Position numbers and translations under genes: made by a program. From Caulobacteraceae bacterium UBA6225 (GTDB taxonomy: Bacteria; Pseudomonadota; Alphaproteobacteria; Caulobacterales; Caulobacteraceae): a stretch of DNA of 5,140 bases. Numbering within the stretch: the stretch's first letter is position 1; every line of letters begins with the position of its first letter. The notes under the pieces were generated by a model that saw only the letters and a program-made list of their open reading frames with translations, was not told the origin of the DNA and made no database searches. Positions 1 through 4,584 of the stretch are shown here, one piece after another. The stretch lies in assembly GCA_002441055.1 (NCBI GenBank), contig DJWR01000118.1:3652-8791 (forward strand), read 5' to 3'.

Positions 1-536
1 TCGGCTTCATCTTCCTGTTCACCGTGGGCGGCGTCACCGGCGTGGTCCTGGCCAATGCCGGCATCGACTACAGCCTGCACGACACCTACTACGTGGTCGC
101 CCACTTCCACTATGTGCTGAGCCTGGGCGCCGTGTTCGCGATCTTCGCGGGCTTCTACTACTGGTTCGAGAAGATCTTCGGCGTGAAGTACCGTGAATGG
201 GCCGGCGCGCTCCACTTCTGGATCACCTTCATCGGCGTGAACCTGATCTTCTTCCCGCAGCACTTCCTGGGTCTCCAGGGCATGCCGCGCCGGTACGTGG
301 ATTATCCGGAAGCCTACACCTACTGGAACTACATCTCGTCGGTGGGCTACGCGATCACCGCGGTGGGCGTGCTGGTCTTCCTGCTGATCCTGCTGGAAGC
401 CGCCATCATGCGCCGCAAGGCCGAGGCCAATCCGTGGGGTGAAGGCGCCACCACCCTGGAATGGACCCTGCCGTCGCCGCCGCCGTTCCACCAGTTCAAC
501 GAGCCGCCGGTCATCAAGGCTGACAGCCACCACTGA
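1..536 (+). CDS. ctaD: Cytochrome c oxidase subunit I (aa3 type), C-terminal part
   Basis: Partial gene; the 5' end lies outside the window and the reading frame enters at base 3, leaving 177 visible residues before TGA. Subunit I is the catalytic haem-copper subunit that reduces O2 and pumps protons in the inner membrane. Directly visible is the family signature HDTYYVVAHFHY at 78-113. By family knowledge, the H-D at 78-83 corresponds to the Mg/Mn-site pair, the first His of H-F-H (102-104) binds haem a3 and the second (108-110) binds haem a. The MPRRY motif (RR at 288-293) matches the arginine pair contacting haem propionates. Four hydrophobic stretches correspond to the last helices (IX partial to XII), followed by a Pro-rich hydrophilic tail ending in His-His. 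The CuB ligands and the cross-linked Tyr lie upstream and cannot be checked. Nothing suggests truncation or frameshift. Identification is very secure; A-type rather than another subtype is inferred from the operon partners. Confidence 0.98.
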   Translation, partial: GFIFLFTVGGVTGVVLANAGIDYSLHDTYYVVAHFHYVLSLGAVFAIFAGFYYWFEKIFGVKYREWAGALHFWITFIGVNLIFFPQHFLGLQGMPRRYVDYPEAYTYWNYISSVGYAITAVGVLVFLLILLEAAIMRRKAEANPWGEGATTLEWTLPSPPPFHQFNEPPVIKADSHH

Positions 537-560
537 CCGGCCGGCCCGGCCAGGACCTGG

Positions 561-604
561 GGGGCGCGGTTCGGTCACAGCTGAGCCGCGCCCCTTCGTC
601 TTGT
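561..604 (+). terminator. Hairpin with T-rich tail between ctaD and ctaB (probable terminator/attenuator)
   Basis: The left arm GGGGCGCGGTTCGG (561-574) pairs with CTGAGCCGCGCCCC (581-594) over 14 positions, two of them G-U wobbles, around a 6-nt loop TCACAG. It is followed by TTCGTCTTGT (595-604), which is T-rich though not a pure T run. This is the form of an intrinsic terminator, 25 nt after the ctaD stop. Because ctaB follows immediately, it may act as a partial terminator that lets subunit transcripts exceed those of the assembly genes. Termination activity is inferred, not shown. Confidence 0.65.
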
Positions 605-617
605 AGGCGACCCGTTT

Positions 618-632
618 AGGAGTATCCCTTTG
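618..632 (+). promoter_or_regulatory. Ribosome binding site that favours the TTG start of ctaB
   Basis: AGGAG at 618-622 lies 7 nt before TTG (630-632) but 16 nt before the in-frame ATG at 639-641. The spacing therefore favours the TTG codon as initiator. The ATG three codons further in remains possible. Confidence 0.6.
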
Positions 633-1628
633 GCGACCATGACGAGCGCCATCACCGCCCCGACCGACGCCCAGGCCTCACCGGCCCGCTGGCAGGACTA
701 TGTCCAGCTGCTGAAGCCGCGGGTGATGTCGCTGGTGGTGTTCACCGGCGCCACAGGCCTGATCTGCGCCAAGGCGCCGATCCATCCGCTGCTCGGCGCG
801 GTGGCGGTCCTGTGCATCGCCGTCGGTGCAGGCGCGTCGGGCGCCCTGAACATGTGGTACGACGCCGACATCGACGCCCAGATGCGCCGGACCCGCGGCC
901 GTCCCGTGCCGGCCGGCCGCATCAAGGGGGCCGAGGCCCTCTCCATGGGGGTGATCCTCTCCCTCTTGTCGGTGATGTTCATGGGGGTGGCCGTCAACTG
1001 GCTGGCCGCCGGCCTGCTGGCCTTCACCATCTTCTTCTACGCCGTCGTCTACACCATGTGGCTCAAGCGCTGGACGGCGCAGAACATCGTCATCGGCGGC
1101 CTCGCGGGGGCCTTGCCCCCGGTGATCGGCTGGGCGGCGGCGGCCGGAGAAGCACCCCTCAACGCCTGGCTGCTCTGCGCCATCATCTTCATGTGGACGC
1201 CGCCCCACTTCTGGGCGCTGGCCCTCTATTCCAGCGAGGATTACGAGAAGGCCGGCGTGCCCATGATGCCGGTGGTGGCCGGCGCGGCCTCCACCCGCCG
1301 ACAGATCTTCATCTACAGCCTGCTCTTCGTGCCGATCTGCCTGCTGCCCGCCTTCACCGGGCTTGGGGGCCTGCCCTATCTGGCGGTCTCCGGCGCTGGC
1401 GGACTGGTGTTCCTGATCCTGGCCTGGCGGGTGATGCGCAGCCGGGCCGGCGACAGCGCCGACCCGCGGCTCGATGGTCGGCTCTATGACGTGCGCGCCG
1501 GGGCCCGGGACGCCCGCAACCTGTTCGCCTTCTCGATCCTCTATTTGACCCTGATCTTCGCGACCCTGCTGGTTGAGGCGAGCCTGGGCCTGCCCACCTT
1601 CCTGAACCTCATCCCCGGAGGCGTCTGA
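630..1628 (+). CDS. ctaB: Protohaem IX farnesyltransferase (haem O synthase)
   Basis: Membrane enzyme of the UbiA prenyltransferase family. It transfers a farnesyl group from farnesyl diphosphate to haem b, giving haem O, the precursor of haem a for the oxidase encoded alongside. The 332-residue product has about nine hydrophobic segments. The first Asp-rich motif is N74-M-W-Y-D78-A-D-I-D82, followed by RRTRGRP (86-92), as in haem O synthases; these bind the prenyl diphosphate through Mg. Other conserved stretches are LKPRVMSLVVFT (28-39), TPPHFWALA (190-198) and the second acidic motif ED204YEKAGVPMMP. Length is slightly above the usual 300-315 because of a hydrophilic N-terminus. The TTG start is chosen from the position of AGGAG; ATG at 639 would shorten the protein by three residues. 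The stop TGA overlaps the next ATG (TGATG). Very secure identification; the start is less certain. Confidence 0.97.
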   Translation: MATMTSAITAPTDAQASPARWQDYVQLLKPRVMSLVVFTGATGLICAKAPIHPLLGAVAVLCIAVGAGASGALNMWYDADIDAQMRRTRGRPVPAGRIKGAEALSMGVILSLLSVMFMGVAVNWLAAGLLAFTIFFYAVVYTMWLKRWTAQNIVIGGLAGALPPVIGWAAAAGEAPLNAWLLCAIIFMWTPPHFWALALYSSEDYEKAGVPMMPVVAGAASTRRQIFIYSLLFVPICLLPAFTGLGGLPYLAVSGAGGLVFLILAWRVMRSRAGDSADPRLDGRLYDVRAGARDARNLFAFSILYLTLIFATLLVEASLGLPTFLNLIPGGV

Positions 1629-1819
1629 TGAGCGAGCCTGAAGCGCCGCGCGACGTCGCGCCTGCCGAGACCCCCGCGCAGGATCGCCCAGATCCTCGTT
1701 TCCAGGCCCGCCGGGGGCGCAATATCGCCCTGGCCGTGGGCCTCATCGTCTTTGCTGTTCTCGTTTTCCTCGTCACCGTTGTTCGATTGGGAGCCAATGT
1801 CCTCGACAGACCTCTCTGA
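1628..1819 (+). CDS. Small single-helix membrane protein, CoxF-like oxidase-cluster protein
   Basis: 63 residues: a hydrophilic, Pro/Glu/Asp-rich N-terminus (1-23), a basic patch R-R-G-R (28-31), one hydrophobic helix (about 33-52) and a short tail RLGANVLDRPL. By the positive-inside rule the N-terminus would be cytoplasmic and the tail periplasmic. A very similar layout, with a tail of the type xLGxNVLxRPL, is what I recall for small CoxF-like proteins found between ctaB and ctaG in alphaproteobacterial cox clusters; this is recall, not a search. GGAGG at 1617-1621 lies 6 nt before the ATG, a strong ribosome site, and the ATG overlaps the ctaB stop by one base. The last 23 nt overlap ctaG in another frame. 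Its molecular role is not established; an accessory role in oxidase assembly is inferred from position. The gene itself is well supported by RBS, coupling and TM pattern. Confidence 0.85.
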   Translation: MSEPEAPRDVAPAETPAQDRPDPRFQARRGRNIALAVGLIVFAVLVFLVTVVRLGANVLDRPL

Positions 1820-2429
1820 ACCCCTGCGCCCTGCGCCTGATCAGGCCCGCCGCAATCTGCGGCTGGGGTTGATCTGCACCGGCGTCTTTGTCGGCATGAT
1901 CGGGCTGGCCTATGCCTCCGTGCCGCTCTATCGGGCCTTCTGCCAGGTGACGGGTTTTGGCGGCACGGTAAGCCAGGCCGAGGCCGCCCCGACCCAGGTC
2001 CTCAACAAGACCATCAACGTCCGCTTCGACACCAATGTCCGGACCCTGCCCTGGACCTTCCGGTCCGAACAGGTGGCCCAGAAGCTCAAGATCGGCGAGA
2101 TCGGCCTGGCCTTCTTCGAGGTCACCAATAACGCCGCGACGCCGATGACGGGGCGGGCGGTGTACAACGTGGTGCCCGCCGCGGCCGGCGCCTACTTCCG
2201 GAAGCTGGAATGCTTCTGCTTCTCCGACCAGACCATCGGGCCTGGCGAGACCATCAAGTTCCCCATGGTCTACTTCGTGGACCCTGAATACGCCGACGAT
2301 TTCGAGACCCGGAACAAGGCAGAGATCACCCTGTCCTACACCTTCTATCCGTCCGATGAGGACGCCTCGGTCCAGCCGATCGCCCATGCGCCGGCCAGCC
2401 CCGTGGCTTCCCCTCGTGGCGGATCGTAA
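1797..2429 (+). CDS. ctaG: Cytochrome c oxidase copper chaperone, CtaG/Cox11 family
   Basis: Membrane-anchored copper-binding protein that helps build the CuB centre of subunit I on the periplasmic side. The 210-residue product matches the family in length and plan: a short cytoplasmic N-terminus, basic RRNLR (18-22), one TM helix (about 21-42), the junction motif ASVPLYRAFCQVTGFGGT (40-57) with conserved Cys49, then a beta-rich periplasmic domain. The copper-binding motif C139-F-C141-F is intact and is followed by the conserved GETIKFPMVYFVDPE stretch. A longer open frame reaches back to TTG at 1752, but the extension would lie entirely inside the preceding gene and adds non-family sequence. 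ATG 1797 is preceded by GGGAG (1789-1793) at a short 3-nt spacing, so translation may rely on coupling to the upstream gene. The C-terminal 20 residues are Ala/Pro/Ser-rich and probably disordered. Confidence 0.97.
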   Translation: MSSTDLSEPLRPAPDQARRNLRLGLICTGVFVGMIGLAYASVPLYRAFCQVTGFGGTVSQAEAAPTQVLNKTINVRFDTNVRTLPWTFRSEQVAQKLKIGEIGLAFFEVTNNAATPMTGRAVYNVVPAAAGAYFRKLECFCFSDQTIGPGETIKFPMVYFVDPEYADDFETRNKAEITLSYTFYPSDEDASVQPIAHAPASPVASPRGGS

Positions 2430-2445
2430 GGGGCGGGACTATAGC
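2416..2445 (+). promoter_or_regulatory. Candidate internal promoter upstream of ctaE
   Basis: GTGGCGG (2416-2422) and ACTATAGC (2438-2445) resemble the Caulobacter housekeeping promoter elements as I recall them (TTGaCGS, then 10-14 nt, then GCTANAWC), with 5 of 7 and 6 of 8 matches. The spacing of 15 nt is one longer than usual. The predicted start, near 2452, would place the hairpin at 2459-2492 in the 5' leader of a ctaE transcript. Weak evidence; it may be chance. Confidence 0.25.
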
Positions 2446-2458
2446 ACCATCAAGACTC

Positions 2459-2492
2459 CCCGCCGGCGGTGACACCGAGTCCAGCCGGCGGG
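2459..2492 (+). other. GC-rich hairpin in the ctaG-ctaE gap
   Basis: CCCGCCGGC (2459-2467) pairs perfectly with GCCGGCGGG (2484-2492), 9 bp, around a 16-nt loop. The loop itself holds a small GGT/ACC pairing. The following bases ACGATATTATGAG are not a T run, so it is not a standard intrinsic terminator. It could stabilise or help process the ctaE message, or be a protein site. An alternative 6-bp pairing of GGCGGG (2432-2437) with 2459-2464 would exclude the main stem. The 90-nt gap holds no gene. Confidence 0.6.
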
Positions 2493-2519
2493 ACGATATT
2501 ATGAGGGGTTAGGACCGAA

Positions 2520-3392
2520 ATGGCCCAAGCAGGCGTCAAGCACGACTACCACCTGGTCAATCCCAGCCCGTGGCCCCTGGTGGCCTCGGTGGGCGCCACC
2601 GTCATGGCCGTCGGCCTGGTGATGTGGCTGAAGGGCCTCTTCGGCATGCCCGCGGGCACCTGGTGGCTGTTCGCCGCCGGCCTGACCCTGGTGCTGATCA
2701 CCATGGCCGGCTGGTGGATCGACGTCACCAAGGAAGCCAACGCCGGCGATCATACCCCGGTGGTCTCCCTGGGCCTGCGCTACGGCATGATCCTGTTCAT
2801 CGCGTCCGAAGTGATGTTCTTCGTCGCGTGGTTCTGGATCTTCTTCGAAATGGCCCTGTTTCACGACTCGCGGACCCTCTCGAGCATCGAAGAGGTTCGT
2901 CAGGCCTGGGCCACCTGGCCGCCTGCCGGCATCGAGACCGTGCCCGCCTGGAACCTGCCCCTGGTGAACACCCTGACCCTGCTGCTGTCTGGCACCACGG
3001 TGACCTGGGCCCACCACGCCCTGCAGCAGGGTGACCGCAAGGGCGCCCAGTTCGCCCTGATCCTCACCGTGCTCCTCGGGGTGATCTTCAGCGCCATCCA
3101 GGCCTACGAATATCACCACATCCTGTCCCACGAGTACTTCTACAACGACGCGGCGCTGAACTCGGGCCTCTATGGGTCGTCCTTCTTCATGGCGACCGGC
3201 TTCCACGGGTTCCACGTTCTGGTGGGAACCATCTTCCTGCTGGTCTGCCTGATCCGCCTGATGCGTGGCGGCTTCACCCCGCAGAAGCATTTCGGCTTCG
3301 AGGCGGCCGCCTGGTACTGGCACTTCGTCGACGTGGTGTGGCTGTTCCTGTTCGCCTTCATCTATGTGGTGTTCGGCGGCGCTGGTCATTAG
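2520..3392 (+). CDS. ctaE: Cytochrome c oxidase subunit III
   Basis: Non-catalytic core subunit that stabilises subunit I, sustains turnover and may guide O2 and proton uptake; located in the inner membrane. The 290 residues hold seven hydrophobic helices. Family motifs are intact: YHLVNPSPWPL (10-20), LRYGMILFIASEVMFFVAWFW (86-106) with the conserved membrane Glu97, NTLTLLLSGTTVTWAHHAL, ATGFHGFHVLVGTIFL, and the C-terminal FGFEAAAWYWHFVDVVWLFLF. The loop after helix III (about residues 113-143) is long, as in bacterial subunit III proteins. AGGA (2511-2514) lies 5 nt before the ATG, supporting this start. It is separated from both neighbours by about 90-110 nt gaps that each contain a hairpin, so it may be expressed at a different level from the assembly genes around it. 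Full length, no anomaly. Confidence 0.98.
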   Translation: MAQAGVKHDYHLVNPSPWPLVASVGATVMAVGLVMWLKGLFGMPAGTWWLFAAGLTLVLITMAGWWIDVTKEANAGDHTPVVSLGLRYGMILFIASEVMFFVAWFWIFFEMALFHDSRTLSSIEEVRQAWATWPPAGIETVPAWNLPLVNTLTLLLSGTTVTWAHHALQQGDRKGAQFALILTVLLGVIFSAIQAYEYHHILSHEYFYNDAALNSGLYGSSFFMATGFHGFHVLVGTIFLLVCLIRLMRGGFTPQKHFGFEAAAWYWHFVDVVWLFLFAFIYVVFGGAGH

Positions 3393-3410
3393 GCCGATGC
3401 CGGGCCCTGG

Positions 3411-3444
3411 GCGCGGCGGGATGACATGGGCGTCCCGCCAGCGC
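3411..3444 (+). other. Hairpin downstream of ctaE
   Basis: GGCGGGA (3415-3421) pairs perfectly with TCCCGCC (3433-3439) around an 11-nt loop. The stem extends by GCGC/GCGC (3411-3414 with 3441-3444) past a single bulged A at 3440. No T tract follows, so a classical intrinsic terminator is not supported. A transcript 3'-end stabiliser or processing site is possible. The rest of the 108-nt gap shows nothing else except AGGGG (3488-3492), 8 nt before the next ATG. Confidence 0.55.
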
Positions 3445-3500
3445 TGGCCCGCATCCTCCCAGTTCGGTCCGACGGGCTTAGGCTGGTAGGGGCCTGACCC

Positions 3501-3860
3501 ATGGCCCAGACCAATCCCCTTTTGTCGGGTCTTCGGGGGCGCTGCCCAAACTGTGGCGAGGGGCCCCTCTTCGCCGGTTTCCTGAAGGTCGCGCCTCAGT
3601 GCTCGGCCTGCGGCTATGACCTGGGCAAGGCAGATTCCGGGGACGGCCCGGCGGTGTTCGTCATCCTGATCGCCGGCTTCCTGGTGGCCTTCGCCGCCCT
3701 CTATGTGGAGTTGGCCTTCACTCCCCCTATCTGGCTCCACCTGCTCCTGTGGCTGCCCCTAACCGTGATCGTCTCTGTGGGCCTTCTGCGCCCGCTTAAG
3801 GGGATCATGCTGGCGGCGCAGTTCACCAACCGGGCGGCGGAGGCCCGCTCCGATGACTGA
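3501..3860 (+). CDS. DUF983 family membrane protein with zinc-knuckle-like N-terminus
   Basis: 119 residues. The N-terminal part carries two CxxC pairs, C15-P-N-C18 and C34-S-A-C37, spaced like a zinc ribbon. It is followed by two hydrophobic helices (about 51-71 and 76-97) and a short Arg/Ala/Asp-rich tail. The opening pattern G-L-R-G-R-C-P-N-C-G-E-G-P-L-F, followed by CSACGYDL, is characteristic of DUF983 (recalled family; no search run). Such genes are regular members of alphaproteobacterial cox clusters next to ctaE and surf1, but no biochemical function is established to my knowledge. The four Cys could hold zinc or another metal; that is inference. The start is supported by AGGGG at 8-nt spacing. 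The last 8 nt overlap the surf1 start, indicating coupling. Length is normal for the family. Confidence 0.93.
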   Translation: MAQTNPLLSGLRGRCPNCGEGPLFAGFLKVAPQCSACGYDLGKADSGDGPAVFVILIAGFLVAFAALYVELAFTPPIWLHLLLWLPLTVIVSVGLLRPLKGIMLAAQFTNRAAEARSDD

Positions 3861-4584
3861 GCCCGCCAAGATCCGCAAACTTCCCATCGGCCTCACCATG
3901 GCGACCCTGATCGCCCTGGGCATCCTGATCGCCCTGGGCGTCTGGCAGATGCAACGCCTGGCCTGGAAGTCGGACCTACTGGCTCAGATCGAAAATCGCT
4001 CAGAGGCGCCGCCGAGACCGGCCGGGGACATCCTGGCAGAAGCCGCCGATGGGGAGGATCTTGGCTTTTATCGCGTCAGCCTGACTTGTCCGGGCCTCGC
4101 CACGGCCCCCTATGTCCAGCTCTACGCCATCAAGGACGGACAGGCCGGCCAGAGGCTGATCTCGGCCTGTCCTGTCTCTGGGGGCGGCTACCAGGCGATC
4201 CTGGTCGACCGTGGCTTCGTGCCAGACACGGTGGCCGAGCGCCCCCTGGTCGACGTCGCAGCGACGGCGCCTGTGGAGGTGATCGGCCTGCTGCGCAATC
4301 CGGACCCGGCCAACTTCGTGACGCCCGATAACCAGCCTGACGCCAACATCTGGTACTCCCGCGACGTGGAGGCCATGGCCGCCACCCTGGGGGCCAGCGC
4401 CCCTGCGCCAGTGTTCCTCCTGGCGGAAACCCCCACCAATCCAGACTTCCCGGCCCTTGAGCCCACGCCGCTCCCTGGCGAGATCGCCAACCGGCACCTG
4501 GAATACGCCCTGACCTGGTTCGGCCTTGCCGGCGCCCTGATCGCCGTCTATGCCGCCGTGATCTGGCGTAGATGGAAGAGTTGA
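3853..4584 (+). CDS. surf1: SURF1 family cytochrome oxidase assembly protein
   Basis: Inner-membrane protein that assists insertion of haem a into subunit I; bacterial SURF1 proteins have been shown to bind haem a. The 243-residue product has the standard plan: TM1 (about 12-30) running into LGVWQMQRLAWK (28-39), a large periplasmic domain with VDRGFVP (118-124), and TM2 (about 218-238) preceded by NRHLEYALTWFGLA (213-226). His215 in that motif is the likely haem ligand by analogy with studied bacterial homologues. Two periplasmic cysteines (79 and 106) are present; I do not recall them as part of the general family signature. GGAGG (3839-3843) lies 9 nt upstream of the ATG, inside the DUF983 gene, and the two genes overlap by 8 nt. 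The stop TGA shares its A with the thrC ATG. Complete, no frameshift. Confidence 0.96.
   Translation: MTEPAKIRKLPIGLTMATLIALGILIALGVWQMQRLAWKSDLLAQIENRSEAPPRPAGDILAEAADGEDLGFYRVSLTCPGLATAPYVQLYAIKDGQAGQRLISACPVSGGGYQAILVDRGFVPDTVAERPLVDVAATAPVEVIGLLRNPDPANFVTPDNQPDANIWYSRDVEAMAATLGASAPAPVFLLAETPTNPDFPALEPTPLPGEIANRHLEYALTWFGLAGALIAVYAAVIWRRWKS

Noticed and set aside
1105..1121. CGGGGGC-CTT-GCCCCCG hairpin within ctaB
   Set aside because: It encodes a conserved G-A-L-P-P segment and has no T tail; most likely a coding by-product.
812..1489. 225-residue + strand open frame inside ctaB
   Set aside because: Arg/Gly/Pro-rich shadow of the ctaB coding frame with no plausible protein character.
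1752..1796. Upstream extension of ctaG from TTG 1752
   Set aside because: The extra 15 residues lie wholly inside the preceding gene's TM coding stretch, lack family similarity and have no ribosome site; ATG 1797 gives the normal family length.
1773..2387. 204-residue - strand open frame opposite ctaG
   Set aside because: Shadow of ctaG; ctaG has the intact copper motif and family pattern.
2497..2502. TATTAT as a possible -10 box just before ctaE
   Set aside because: No acceptable -35 element lies upstream, and it would leave only a few bases of leader; the A/T-rich patch is more simply part of the translation start region.
3265..3489. 74-residue open frame spanning the ctaE end and the gap
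   Set aside because: Begins inside the conserved C-terminal coding of ctaE in another frame; composition is Arg/Pro/Ser-rich and there is no domain.
2499..3740. 413-residue open frame on the - strand opposite ctaE and DUF983
   Set aside because: It mirrors the codon pattern of ctaE, is rich in Gly, Glu, Gln and His with no recognisable domain, and runs across two real genes and a gap. Long antisense open frames are expected in GC-rich DNA.
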